Shown piece after piece: positions 33,801-47,028 of a stretch of DNA of 64,000 nt. Position numbers and translations under genes: made by a program. The first letter of the stretch is position 1. Every line of letters starts with the position of its first letter. The stretch lies in the NCBI GenBank assembly GCA_014281115.1, contig JACONQ010000002.1, positions 2,480,001 to 2,544,000 on the forward strand, given 5' to 3'. The notes beneath the pieces were generated by a model. The model did no database searches. It was not told where the DNA came from and saw only the letters and a program-made list of their open reading frames with translations. Source of the DNA: Laburnicola sp. R22_1. Taxonomy: Eukaryota; Ascomycota; Dothideomycetes; Pleosporales; Didymosphaeriaceae.

Positions 33801-36800
33801 TTTGCTACTACTATTAATTACATAAATAAGCCCTATATTGCTTTAAGTTTACTATTAAGAATAGCACCCACTTTAACTATAAGATTATTAATAATAATAT
33901 TATATATATTAAAACTAGAGACGCACTATTTATTATAGATGCAGATATATTATTTTAAGCTACAATTTTCTTAAAATTAATATTTGCACAAGATGCGTAG
34001 GAAGCCCTCTATAAATACTAGATTAATATTTACTAAGGTCTACTTAACTATATTATACATAACCTAGATACAAACTTTATATTAAATAAGTTTACAAACT
34101 GCGTAAAAATTATTAGCGTAACGTATAGGCAGATGCCTATAAAAGTATATTAGATAATAGGGAAGGTTAAGCGTTTATACGTACCCCTCTATAGAGCCTT
34201 TAATATTCTTAAGGCTAAACTAGAAGATTATATAGATAAAAGGATATTCTCTAAATAGCTATTAAAGCTATTAATAATACTATAGGCCTAAATAGCCTTA
34301 TACTTATACTACTAGTCTTTAGTGCATATTCTAGGATTAGTATAGATTCTCTCCTATTATCTAATATTATTGCATGTATAAATGCTGTATAAAAGGCAAT
34401 AAAGATATTATAGAAAGAAAGAGATAAGACTAATATTAATTATGCGCTAAATACCTATAATAGTTTATTAGCAGCGTATAAAGTTCTTAAGCTCCTACTT
34501 AAATCTAAGATTATAGTCTAAAGAGAAAAGGGAGAATAGATAGGCCTATATAAGATTAAGGGTATTAAGAATAAAAATATAATCTTTAATCTAGAGAATA
34601 GTTTAGTAAAGTTTTGCTATATATAAGTTAACCTATACTATTATAAAGAAGATTACACTCTCCTACTATTATATAAAGTAGATAATATTGCCCCTATATA
34701 AAGGGATCCTCTAGAGAAGAGGAGAAGAGACCGCCTAAGAAAGAATATTGTATTCCTTTTCTAAAAGGAGACAAGTAATTAAGAACTATCTCTAAAGCTC
34801 TATATAAAAGGTATAATTATAATACCTAGAGCACCTTTTAAAGAGTTAGACTATATAGAGATAGATGCTCTAATTGCTAATAGCATATTTAAGATTCTTC
34901 TCTTTAACCTATCTAAGCATAAGGGTAGAATTTTTAACCTTTGCCTTATATAAGAAGTTAAAGGCAAGACTACTTAACTATATAAGAAATCTCGCCTTGT
35001 GTTTGCTAGCCACTGTAATAAGGAGAAGAATAAAATTCTTACCTAATTACCCACTATCTAAAGAATAAGCTAGCGCCTACTTCTTATATTAGAAACAAGC
35101 CTTTAGGCAATATACAAAATGTATTTTAAACTATAAGATATTACCTAGGCCTATATTTAGTCTACTAACAAACTAAACCACACGCTCTATACTAGACTAC
35201 CTAAGAAACTACGCACAAACTTTCTATAAAATACAATTTTCTATATTGTATAACTACTCTATAGTGTAGCTAAATTAGGTCTTTACTAGTTTAAAACCTA
35301 ATATAACCACTATAAAGAAAAACTTAGTATAAAGACTTTGTTATATAATCTATGTCTGCTTATTACTAATAAAGGAGAACACACCTTTAGGATTACTAGC
35401 CTTTAAATAGATAATACTCTTAGTATTATTAATAAGAACTTCGCACAACGAGAAGAAGAATAGCTAAAGAAAGTAGCCTTCTATATAAAAGACAAGACTA
35501 TTCTTGCTAAGAGCTAACCTATTAAGTTTAATAGTAAAAGAATTTGGCTTATATATAACACTATAGCTCTTATACAAAAAGATTAAGCAAAGAACCTTCG
35601 CACAATTAATCCTAAAGATAAGAATGCCACTTAGAAGTATATAGAGTAGTGTGTAAGAGGCGCCTATATTATATCTATATACTAACTAGAAGCTGTATTT
35701 AATTTGTCTATTGCCGCTTAGACTATAATACCCTTATATAAAGATATTAAGGTATTAAATGCACAAATCTAATAGCAGATTAATAATAGTAAGTATAGCC
35801 TCACCTTTATACTATTAGATCTCTATTACGCAAAGCTATTTATCTTTACTAATAGCTTATTTGCTAATAATAAGGACCTAAGCTCATAGTTAGGATTCCT
35901 AATCACTTTAGGCAATAAGTATTATATAGGTAATAGCAATAACTTTAACATTCTAGTAAATATTATACACTAGAATTTAACTAAATATAAGAGAGCAATA
36001 AGGAGTATTCTTGCCAGCGAGCTATATAGTATAGTAGAAGGCTTTAATAATACTATTACTATTAGCACAACTCTCTAGACGATTATACGCACGCTTAGTC
36101 TACTGCTAATTTCTATAGTTGTCTATATAGATTTAAAGTCTCTCTATAACTATCTTATACAACTAGGAACTATAAATAAGAAGCGTCTTATAATTAATAT
36201 TATATTACTCCGTAAATTGTACAAGCATCGCGAGATCTCTAAGATTAGATAGATTAATAAGAAGGACAACCTTACTAATACCTATATAAAAAAGGCTCTA
36301 AACTAGGCTTTAAAGTTCTTAATCTCTAGCAATACCTTAATAATTACTATTAAAGTATTAGTAGATTGCCTTAAGCCCGCCTACACAAGCTCTTTCTAGC
36401 CTTTATATAGGACTATTTTCTTATTATTTACTTATTCTTTTGCGTAATATATTTATTTAATTCTTTCTACATATATATATTACTTAAAAGTACGCATTTT
36501 TCTATCTACTATTTGCATAGAAAGCGAAGAGACACAATATATATTTATTTAGAGAAAAGTCTTTCTTATTTTAGTATTAATAGATAATATTTAGTAATAT
36601 CTACTCTATTACCCTAGCCCTATCCTATACAATAATCGCACCTAGCACTATAGCTCTACTATATATAAGAACTATATAATCCTGCCTAAAAGCCCACTAG
36701 CGTGCGGCACTTAGTAAAGGGCCTAGGCCTAGTTGTACTACCGCAGCGGTAGGCGCATAGAGTGCCCCTAAGGCGACTACGCAACTAGACTAATAGCGCA

Positions 36801-37769
36801 TAGAAATATTCTTTGCGCTAAATACTCTTAGCAGCCTATAGACACAGGTCTATACTAGCTAAAAAAATAATATTAATATTATACAAAGGTATTTACGCGA
36901 TATTAAGTTTCTAAGCCTATTTTAAAAGTTAGTATTTGTATAAAAGCAAACCTACAAGGAATAGGAAAACTTATATTAATAGAGATATTTTAGAAGAATA
37001 TATAGTTTATATAGGAACTAGTAGGAGAGTAATACGTATTCTTCTATTTAGAAGATTACGCATAATAAGATTAAAGCTAGGAAAGCTAACTTAGTTACTA
37101 GCTAGTACAAGTACTATTATCTATTGTAAGTTAGCACTATATAAAGATAAGATATTATATAATAAAAGGCATAGTTTAGTACTATACACAATAGGAGATT
37201 AGCTTAACAAAGAAAAAGAGAAAAGAGCTAGAGAGAAGGAATATATAGAGAGAGATGTTTAAAGTGAAGAATAAGAGAAAGAAGAATAAAAAGAGAAAAG
37301 CCTACCTTATATACCTCTTCCTTCTATTTAGAGCTGCAATTCCTACCCCTTATTAGCGTTTGTCTCCCCCTTATCTGTTATTATATAATTGCCTAACATC
37401 GCTGCCTAAATAAATAAGATAAATAGGTCTACCTATTATATAAAGAATAAACTAAGCAAAAAGAACTCTATATAAATAACATATTGTTGCCGCAATATTA
37501 TTGTTAACTACATAATCTTACCCGTAACTACTATTAGCTAGACTGCTACTCTACTACTAATAAGCCTAATTGCACCTTTAATAAATAGTAGTAAAGTATA
37601 ATAAATAGTTACTTAATAGAATCGTTCTATTAACTAGAGAAAACTAGCTAGAGTAGGAGACGTATAGACAGAGAAATAATAAATAGATAGGGTAAATATT
37701 AGCAAGTAGATAGTTTATGCAGAGGAAGAGAGAACTACTAATAGTAACCTTAAAATAAAAAGTTGCTAG

Positions 37770-38042
37770 TGTCTGTACACTATATAGGCAAGGGCATCTA
37801 AGGGTATTAAGATTTTAATATTACTATACGATAGCATTATGTGGACATTACTTAATGCCTATACGCTATAGGATCTTCTCCTTTCTATTTGCACCCTCTT
37901 TAGAAGCAAGCAATTAATACTAAGTTATTCTATTATGTTATTTTCTTTTCCTTATACGATTATTCTATACACCCTCCATACTTACTAATATAGAGTATTA
38001 GATATTAATGTCTATATAGCTAGCTTTAGAGCCTATTTAACA
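37770..38042 (+). repeat. 3' LTR of copia element
   Basis: 273 bp, starts TGTCTGTACACTATATAGGC and ends TATTTAACA. Direct repeat of 30,544-30,816. Confidence 0.9.
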
Positions 38043-38440
38043 CTACTTATTATACTAAAAATTAATTAATTACTAGTGTCTTAATAGATTACTAAAACTC
38101 TTTAAATCTAAGATAATTAAAAATAATAGGAGCAAATCTATACTGAAAATTTATAGGGAAATTAAGAAAAGAATATATTATACTATATATAAGGATTAGC
38201 TAATTCTATATCTTAGATAAGAAGCTATACTCTTCTAAAGTTAGAGTTCTTTTTTACTCCTATTTTACCCTAGACTAACTAAGTGCTCACTAATAGCCTA
38301 GGTATAATCCCCTAAACCTTCTCCTTAAAATAATATATTTGTTATATTTTTAGCTAACCTAATAAGGAACCTATAAGACTTTAGAAAAGGTAACTTTTTA
38401 AGTAACTTTTTTTTATTGCACCCCACTATATTAAAGTAAC
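38043..38440 (+). mobile_element. Tc1/mariner-type DNA transposon, right part
   Basis: Continues the element interrupted at 30,543. The terminal sequence ...AAGTAACTTTTTTTTATTGCACCCC is the inverted counterpart of the left end at 27,282, with similarity extending inward past AGTCTTATAGG and TAGCTAAAAATATA. About 400 bp, non-coding. Confidence 0.65.
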
Positions 38441-38972
38441 TATACTAGAGTTCTATTTTATTTAAATACTTATGTAGCGTAAGAAGTAGGTATACTTAAC
38501 TATCTATAAGGCAGTCCTAGTATACTAATTAGATTAGCAGCTTGTTTAGTTTATAAAGAATTATAAGGTTAAATTTCTACTCTAGTAGATATAATTACTC
38601 TTTATTAGTAATATAATCTAGTAGGGAATATAAAAAGAGAATAATAAAGTCTTTATTAATAAGCTCTAATATAGTAAGAGTGTTATGTAAAGTTGTAACA
38701 TTCTCCTAGTTATTATTATTATTTAGTTAGCTTATCTACCGTGCAGGTGTAGATAACTAATAATAATACTAGTAATAAGCTAGATGTGCTATATACACTA
38801 TAAGTAAACTTTATATTAGAACTAGGAGCTTATAAGATGTGGGATTATTAAGGTATTTAAGGTTAGTCTTTAATTATAATTAGGTACTATATATAGTATA
38901 TATAACCTTCTATCTTAATCTACTTTAACCTTAAACTAAAAAAAGATTAAAAAGGCGTTTGGCAAGCCAACC
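38441..38972. repeat. Dispersed repeat X, copy 1
   Basis: Direct repeat of 46,270-47,028 with small insertions. Both copies contain CTCTTTATTAGTAATA and GTACTATATATAGTATATATA and end in GCAAGCYAAC. No transposase or polymerase motif was recognised; it could be the end of a DNA transposon. Confidence 0.55.
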
Positions 38973-40375
38973 TAATATATATAATATTGCTTTGTTTAGT
39001 ATATTATTTTTAATCTTTTTAGCAATTGCTTAAAATTGTTAAAGCGCTTAATTGCGACAAGTTGTTAAAAGTTATTAATTAATTACAAGCTTATTTATAT
39101 TACAACAGCGTATTTTATAATAATTATTAGGTTAGTTTTATAATATATTCTATTTTTAGCCTTAAGTAATTTAATATATATAATATTAAACTTCTTATAA
39201 TTATCTTTTAGTACACTTTTTATACGTTACTTAAAGTTAACTTTAGCTTTAATTATAACTTATTATTAAAACAACTATTTTAGTTATTTTAGGTAGCTTA
39301 TAGTTATTTATCTATTTATCTTTCATTATAATAGCCAAATTCTAACATATTATTTTATTATTTATTTTGCTTACTAATATAGTTTTAATAGTTACTAACA
39401 ATCTTGCCTTACTACTTTATAACTAATAAATAGCTTAACTAAAGATAAGTATAATAGGTAGAGTTTCTAGCTTAGTTTAGCTTCTATATTTAGTACTATC
39501 TAGGTAACTAAAGAATAAAACCTAATACCTTAACACGTTATCTAGGCAATTTACCTAAAGACAATAATAATATTTACTAATAGCACTAAGTCTAGATAGT
39601 TCTACGCCTAGAGATTTTTAAATGTAAAGGTTTATATTATATAGTTACTACTACTTACACTTTATTAAATAAAACTTATAGCTATGTTATACTATATTAC
39701 TAAACCTACTACTAATAATAATAAGCCTACTATAGCTATAACAGAGACTAAGAAAATAGCGTAATTACTTAAAGATATTAAGAATACCTACGTCTCTAAT
39801 AAAATAGTATAAGATATTATCGCTATTATTAAGACTAAGGCCCGCCATTTACTATAGAAGCTCCTTAAGCAGGAAGAGAAACATTGCAGACCTTTTAGTA
39901 TACGGTACAATGCTATAAAGGAAAGCTATAGGTGTGCTAAAAACGTATTAAGAAACTCCTTAAGCAAAAAGTTAGAATTAAAGTTATAGGTTAATAACTA
40001 GATAATAGACTCTTATATATTAAGAATTAACTATACAGTCTATATAATAAAGATCTTTATACTAAAGTTCTTAAGTAAGCTTATTATAGTATTACTACTA
40101 GTTGTATTAGTTAAAAGGTATATATAAGTATATTAGCTGTTAGTACTATTGGCTATATATAACTATAAAAGTAAATAAATAGATAAGAAGGTAATCGAGT
40201 TAGTATTGCTAAACTAGTTAATTAATCTTAATAAACTAGCTACCTAGTAATCTATATATAAAATAATTTAGACTAACTAACACTTAGCTTTATATAGTTT
40301 AATTATGCCTTTAACTATTATATGTACTAGTGTTTTAAACTAATATTTAAACTATAATTTTATACTAGTATTGTA

Positions 40376-40540
40376 AATATAGTAGTATTTTAAATATAGT
40401 AGTATTTTAAATATAGTAGTATTTTAAATATAGTAGTATTTTAAATATAGTAGTATTTTAAATATAGTAGTATTTTAAATATAGTAGTATTTTAAATATA
40501 GTAGTATTTTAAATATAGTAGTATTTTAAATATAGTAGTG
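40376..40540. repeat. 17-bp minisatellite
   Basis: About ten near-perfect tandem copies of AGTAGTATTTTAAATAT, read directly. Confidence 0.95.
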
Positions 40541-40765
40541 TTTTATATACGAGCTATTATTGTATATACAGACTAGTATTTTATATATAAGCTATTATTT
40601 TATATATAAACTAGTATTTTATATACAAACTAGTATTTTATATACAAACTAGTATTTTATATATAAACTAGTGTTTTATATATAACCTATTATTTTATAT
40701 ATAAACTAGTGTTTTATATACAACCTATTATTTTATATACAAACTAGTGTTTTATATATAAGTTA
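40541..40765. repeat. 19-bp minisatellite
   Basis: About ten to twelve tandem copies of an ACTAGTATTTTATATACAA-type unit with variants (ACTAGTG, CTATTATT). It adjoins the 17-bp array and shares the core TAGTATTTTA, so the two probably derive from one another. Confidence 0.85.
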
Positions 40766-41326
40766 TTGTTTTAACTATATTTTACTATTGCTTAGTTGTA
40801 ACCTTAATAATAAGTAATTTATTACTTCTTAGTTTATTATACGCTAATATAGTTTACATTATAAAATAAGTCTTTTTATATTATATTTTGTTTTTAGTAA
40901 TAAGTAGTTTAATATATATAATATTGCCTTATTTAGTATATTAATTTTAATCTTTTTAGCGATTGCTTAAAATTATTAAAGCGCTTAATTGCGACAAGTT
41001 ATTAGAAGTTATTATTTTAGAAAAAATTATTACAAGCTTATTTATATTATAACAGCGTATTTTATAATCTTTATTAGGTTAGTTTTATGTTATATTTTGT
41101 TTTTAGTTTTAAGTAATTTAATATATATAATATTAGATATCTTATAATTATCTTTTAAGTAAACTTTTTGTATATTACTTAAAGTAAACTTTGGCTTTTA
41201 ATTGTAACTTATTGTTGGAACAACTATTTTAGTTATTTAGATAGCTTATGATTATTTATCTATTTATCTTTTATTATAACAGCGACATTCTAATATGTTA
41301 TTTTATTATTTATTTTGCTTACTAAT

Positions 41327-41604
41327 TATAATAGTTTGTGCCTACCTTTCTACTAATTATTTACTATTATCTTTTCTTTTACATCCTAATAGTGCCTTTT
41401 ATATTATAGAAAGCGCCTTTTCTAGTTAGTGTTAGCGCGTAGTTAGCGTAGGCCTATACCTTACACTACCTACTATATAAGTAAGGGCTTCTTAGGTCCC
41501 TCCCTTATCCTCTATTTTAGTATAGTCTTAATTTAGTTATCTCTTTTAACTATACTAGCTATCTCTAAGAGGTTTGCCCTATAAGGCTATATACTACTCT
41601 TATA
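41327..41604 (+). repeat. 5' LTR of gypsy A
   Basis: 278 bp; starts TATAATAGTTTGTGCCTACC (TGTAATAG in other copies) and ends CTCTTATA. Homologous to 62,347-62,624 and, inverted, to 54,179-54,466 and 61,821-62,108. Confidence 0.85.
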
Positions 41605-41689
41605 TTATACTAAGATTAATATTTTCTTTAGCTATAGATAGCAATATAATATCTACTTTTCTCTTTAGACACTACTTATAGGTAGTTAA

Positions 41690-42240
41690 ATTAGTAAAAG
41701 TTTTACTCTATTAGTTAGTAAAAAGAATTCCTAGCGCTAGGAAGTTTATATTTTACTATCTTAAGATCTATTAAAAGAGGCTGTTTTTAAGTCTCTCCTC
41801 TGCTTATTGTATAAGGGTAGAAACTTTATTAGTTACTAGAAAGAATTCTTAGCGCTAGGGAGTTTATATTTTACTACCCTAAGGTGTACTAAGAAAGGCT
41901 ACTTCTAAGTCCCTTCTTTACTTATTATATAAAGGTGGAAACTTTATTAATTACTAGAAATAATTCTTAGCAGTAGGGAGTTTATATTTTACTACCCTAA
42001 GATCTATAAAAAAAAGGCTGCTTCTAAGTCTCTTCTCTACTTACTTAATATATAAGGGTAGGAACTTTATTAGTTACTAATTATACTAGATAGTTATTAC
42101 ACTACGCTAAAGTCTATTAAGAAAGGCTACTTCTAAGTCTCTCCTTTATTTAACGTATAAGAGTAGAAACTTTATTAATTACTAGTTGTGCTAGATAGTT
42201 ATTATACTGTACTAAGGTCTATTAAGAAAGGCTACCCTAC
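41690..42240 (+). repeat. ~120-bp tandem repeats in gypsy A leader
   Basis: Four to five units, each with AACTTTATTAGTTACTAG, an AATTCYTAGCGCTAGG core, TTTATATTTTACTACCCTAAG and GGCTRCTTCTAAGTC. The same array appears at about 62,710-63,150 and inverted at about 61,200-61,760, so it belongs to the element's untranslated leader. Confidence 0.85.
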
Positions 42241-44599
42241 TATTCTAAGAATAAATAATAATTAATAATTAACAAATAGTAACTACTACACTACACCCTA
42301 TAGAGCTAACTTGCCTAATAACTACCTTTGAGCGCTATTATAGTAAGGGTATAAGGTATAAAGCTAGGGGAATTAGAGTTAGGCTATAGAAGTAATATAG
42401 AGGTTAAAGTTTTATATATTTTATTTTATACTTTATCTTTTACCTAATTTTTTCTTAGCTTAGACTATGCGCTAGCTTACACGCTATATAAAATCTACTA
42501 CTCTAGATCTATTTACTACACCCTCTTTATAACTCTACTTTACTTAACTCTACTACTATCTATACTATAGCTAGTTGCCACTAGTCTATTTAGGAGACTT
42601 TTCTAGTCCCTAAAGTGTTTCCTAAGTTCTTTTAATATAATAATAACTCTATAATTAATAATATAGTAGGGGACATTTGTATACACCCTACTAATAATAG
42701 TTTATATAATATTTATAATAGAATTTTTCTACTTAATCCTACTAGTAATCTATTATTTATTAGGTATAGAAAGTAGCCTATAGCTGCTCCTAAGACAACT
42801 AGTTACTTTGCCCCTAGCCTTATAAAAAAGAAGAGTATTATTAAGCTACTAAGAAAGGCCTACCCCTATAAAATTTCTTATAATAGTCTAGAGTATAATA
42901 AATACGTTGCTATACTTAAAGTATATAAGCTAAGTAATAAGTTTTCTATAATAAACTTTAAGTAGCTTACGCACTAAGGCAAAGCTAAACTTAAAGCTAC
43001 TAAGAAGTATAGTATATTTTTAGGAAAATTTAAACTAAACTTATTAATTTAGCATAGCCTAGAAATATAATAATTACTTACTACAAATTAGCTTCAGGCT
43101 TAATATTACTTTTCTTAAGGCCTACCTTTAAAGGAGTTACTAAAATTAGTAGCTAGGACTATTATAAAGTTTAAAAATAACTCTAAATAGAAAGGCAGTA
43201 TTTAAGCTTTGTACAAGCGTGCTAATATATTTAAATAAGCTTTTACTATACTTAAAGTGTAAATACCTTATACTATAATAGTTATAATAAAAGAAGAATT
43301 CTAATTCTAGTCTAATAGTACTAATTACGTAGCTATTAAAAAATACATATTTATCTTTAATAAAACTCTCCTTTTTATTAAAGGTAATTTTAATTTGCTA
43401 CACGATATTTAAGTTTCCTAAAAAGCCTTTAGTCTAGAAACACCTAATTTACTATAGAGTTTACGCTACTTTTATAAAGCTAAGTAGAGTTTATTCTATT
43501 TAGTTGTGCCCTAATATACGCCCTATCTAGCGCCTTAATAAGCGCCCTAATATCTGCTCTAGCTTATAGTGCCTACTCTACACCTAGATAAAACTCTTTA
43601 CTACTTTTTAGTTTCTAGATATATATAAACTAAGCTTGCTAATAGTAATTAGATAGATATACTTTAGAGTAGATATACTTTTACTATCCTTTTTAGTAAA
43701 TTTAAGCTAGGACGCTTTATAAAGTTACCTAATAATAATAAGTATTATAAAAAAGTTAATCTAGCTCTAATATTAAAGATTAGCTAGAGGATATACGTAA
43801 TAAGATCTAGATTAATATAGACTACTACTAAGGTAATAATTATATAGAAAATTAAGATAATTTTATAGAAGCTATACTTAGCTACTTTAGAGGCGCGCTA
43901 TATAAGGCTATATAAAATTAGTATTAAATAAATTAGGCCCTTTAGAAAGATTATGGACTAACTTACTTTTTAAATTTCTAGAAAAGACTTACTATAGTTC
44001 ATTTACTTTCTAATAGGCACGCAAAAAGTTCTATAAGCTCTTTCTTTTTAATAGAATAAATACTTAAATATTTTTAGAAGCTTTTAAAAGTTTAGCTAAA
44101 AAGAGTAAACTAGACGCAAAGATCTAGAAGGACAAATTATAATTTAAGTTAACTAAAAGTTTTAAGTTAATAATTTACAACAGGATAGAAGATTCTAATA
44201 TTAACTATCTAGAAATTAAATACTAGATAGCTATAGCTAGCTACACTTTTTAAGATAATAATACTATAAACCTATTTTAGGCACATAAATAGACCTCTTA
44301 TAAGATACTACCCTTTAGATTAAAGCCCTTATATATAGTAACTAAAAAATAAGTACTTTACTCTAGACTTACTATTTCTTTCTTACCTCTCTATAACTAT
44401 AATAGAATATAGTGTATTAATTATAATACTTATTTTTAGTGTAGTAAGATAGAGAATAAATAATTAAGCTACTATAACTATTTTTAGAAGACAGTTATAT
44501 AAGCAAATATATAGATAGTGGATAATCTTAATTAAAATAAACTTAGTATTGCCTACTTCTCTAATTTAAAGGCAGGTAATTTATTAAATAATATAGGGT

Positions 44600-44825
44600 T
44601 AAATTAACTACCTAGGTATAGCACAATAAAGGCTTTTATCTTAAATAACATAATAAAAAACGCAGAGCCTCCTGCTTAATAATTAAAAAAAAGTATAAAA
44701 AGGTAGTTATAAAAATGCGCGTTTAAACTACTAAGTAAGCATAGTAGTCTTAGTAGTCTTAGCGTAGGGCTACTCCTATAAGCAAATTTTTTATAAAGAG
44801 GCTACTTAGAACTTTAGGAGAGTGT
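44600..44825 (-). mobile_element. SINE-like repeat S1, copy 1
   Basis: Direct repeat of the insert at 50,590-50,807: shared AATAAAGGCTTTTATCTTAAA, GTATAAAAAGGTA, AAGCAAWTTTTTTAYAAAGAG and ACTTRGAACTTTAG. This copy is the more RIP-mutated of the two. Confidence 0.6.
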
Positions 44826-44903
44826 GGATAAAATAGCTTTAGCGCTACTATACTATAGTTATCTATTTTTATTTCCTACTATTCGAATTATTATAAATAA
44901 TAT

Positions 44904-45570
44904 TAAACATCTTTGTCGTGTAAAGATTCTAACTAAGGTTAAGTCTGCACTATACACAAAGAGGAGTAAAATAGAAGGCACTAAAACCTAGTATCTAGCA
45001 CACAGTAGTAGTAACAAAATATATACAAAATAATAATAATTTTATTATTAACTTTCTTTACAGTAGTATTATTAATAGTATTTAATAAATAGTCTACTAT
45101 TTAGTATAACTAAGTTATATATTATCTCTTAACTAGTAGACTATTAGAGGGCTATAGTAGACTATAAAGTTGCAACTACGAGAGTAGTATAGGCAATAGG
45201 ATACTTAATTATAGTTTAGTTATTACGTTTGCGACCTAGTAGTAGTATAACTATAGTTTACTATATATATACTGTAGCGTATAAAGTCTGCCTCTTATAA
45301 TATTGGCAATACCTAGTATACTAAATCTTTATTTTTAACGCATAACTACTACTACTATCTTTTAAATCTAGCTCTTTATATATTATATCTAGGAACGCGA
45401 TAATATTCTAGCGGCCTAACTATACTACTTCTTCTACACAGGATAATATAGTTGTAGTAAAGTTCTAAGAGTATATAGAAGATTAGCTAGATAAAGTTAA
45501 GAATAATTCCTAGAGATTTAGCAATCTTATATAGCAAGTAGAGTTATTAAAGAGACCTCTTAATCTTAAT
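44904..45570 (-). mobile_element. Non-LTR-like repeat, 3' portion, copy 2
   Basis: Homologous to 24,435-25,110. It has the constant terminus TAAACATCTTTGTCGTG (reverse ...GAAGATCTTTA in other copies, with one change) and TACTAAATCTTTATTTT further in. No domain recognised. Confidence 0.55.
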
Positions 45571-46104
45571 ATCTTTAACAACACCTAGCCCTAGCTATTT
45601 AGGCCCTATTAGCTAATTTTATAACTTTAGATCCTAGAGTGCAAAGCACTCCTTTAGTACCTAGATAGAGGGTTAAATTAGGCGTTTATACTATAATAAT
45701 AGAATAAAATAGAGGCGTTACTAGAGAAGCTTAAAGATAAGAACTAGCAAAGCAAAGGCATAGGGCGGCTGCTAGATAATAAGTAATAGTTTCTTAGAAA
45801 CTATAAAAGTTTAAAAGCGCAGCTGTGGCGCAAGAAGCTTATAGACATAGTGGCGATTATCTAGAGTACTATTAAGGTAGGGGACTATAACTAAGCAATA
45901 AGGGTAAGAGTAAGCGATGGTGGTGGGAGCATAGGGGAGATAGGCGGCGGCAAGGTCTTAGGGGAGCGAAATATAGCTTACTAGTTATAAGGACAGATCT
46001 ACTATAAAAGAGAGTTAATAAAATAATTAGGTTAGTTACTATTATAATTATTATTATTATTATTATTATTATTATAGTAAAAATAATTATTAAAGAAATT
46101 ATTA

Positions 46105-46175
46105 ATTACGTAATATAGTGGTTAGTTAAATAGCTAGTCTAGAATCACATAATATTACGGATTAATCCTAGGGGA
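46105..46175 (+). other. tRNA-like segment
   Basis: TATAGTGGTTAGT matches a eukaryotic A-box/D-arm, and ACGGATTAATCCTAGGGG about 35 bp later resembles a RIP-degraded B-box (GGTTCGAATCC). It looks like a tRNA or tRNA-derived SINE head; stem pairing is too poor for a functional gene. Confidence 0.35.
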
Positions 46176-46269
46176 GAAATTACAAATAATATAAGTTATA
46201 TTAATAGGTACGTACTATTTCTTATAGGTAGAATAAGGTTAATATATACTAGATACACTATTACTTTAT

Positions 46270-47028
46270 TATTATATTAAGGTTGTCCTTAATAAATCTT
46301 CTACTATCTTTCTATACCCTACTATCTATCTAGGCATTAATATTATTTCTAAAGAAGTACTTACTACTATTAAAGAGTATACACTATAGTTTTATACTAC
46401 TACTATTAAGATAATAGTACTAAAGTTCTATTCTATTTATAAGATAATTATATATAGAAGTCTAGTATACCTAACTATCTAGGAGGCGATCCTTATATAC
46501 TAGCTAGATTAGTAGCTTATCTAGTTCTTAAAGACTAATAAGCCTATATTCCTATTCTAGTAGAAGCAATCGCTCTTTATTAGTAATAGAATCCTCTAGT
46601 AAGGAATATAAGAGGATAATAAGGTGTTTGTTAATAAGCTATAAGGTAATAAGAGTATTATATAGATCTGTGGGATTCTTCTAGCTATTATTATTACTAT
46701 TAAGTTAGCTTATCTAAGCAAGTACGCCGCGTAGTGGCGCAAGCAAGAATAACTAATAATAATAGTAGTAATAAGCTAGGTAGACTGTGTATAGTGTAAG
46801 TAAACCTTATATTAGTACTAAAACCTTATATTAGTACTAGAAGCTTATAAGTATTAGGGAGTGTAAGTAAGCTTAAAGTTTAAACTATTATCGCGTTATC
46901 GTGTTTAAAGTTAGTCTTTAATTAGAATTAGGTACTATATATAGTATATATAACCTTCTATCTTAATTTACTTTAACCTTAAACTAAAAAAAAGGTTAAA
47001 AAGGTCTTTAGCAAGCTAACACATTAAA
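46270..47028. repeat. Dispersed repeat X, copy 2
   Basis: Direct repeat of 38,441-38,972, longer by internal additions; ends ...TTTAGCAAGCTAAC at the right edge of the composite insertion. Confidence 0.55.

Larger units (their letters stand above)
30544..38042 (+). mobile_element. Ty1/copia LTR retrotransposon, complete but RIP-inactivated
   Basis: Bounded by two LTRs of exactly 273 bp (30,544-30,816 and 37,770-38,042), both TGT...ACA. Flanking 5-mers are CTATT and CTACT, a target duplication differing by one RIP-type transition. Internal remnants on + in order: a zinc-knuckle relic (YFMYYKKGYxSSNY, about 32,955), integrase region (about 33,900-34,600), reverse transcriptase C-terminal part (about 34,850-35,600), and a clearly legible RNase H region (about 35,800-36,380: FTNSLFANNKDLSSQLGFLITL, later SILASELYSIVEGFNNTITI). 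Dozens of TAG/TAA stops replace CAG, CAA and TGG. The element sits inside the Tc1/mariner relic. Total 7.5 kb. Confidence 0.88.
38973..41326. repeat. Unidentified repeat unit with ~400 bp direct terminal copies
   Basis: 38,973-39,385 and 40,910-41,326 are direct repeats (shared TAATATATATAATATTGC, AGCGCTTAATTGCGACAAG, TTTATTTTGCTTACTAAT). The ~1.5 kb between them holds an AT-rich degenerate reading frame on + (about 39,750-40,320) rich in Lys, Ile and Leu, not recognised, plus two minisatellites. It could be a small non-autonomous element with LTR-like ends. The second terminal copy is cut by gypsy element A at 41,327. Confidence 0.5.

Noticed and set aside
34874..35068. 64-residue frame inside the copia element
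   Set aside because: Out of frame with the legible reverse transcriptase sequence; a chance opening.
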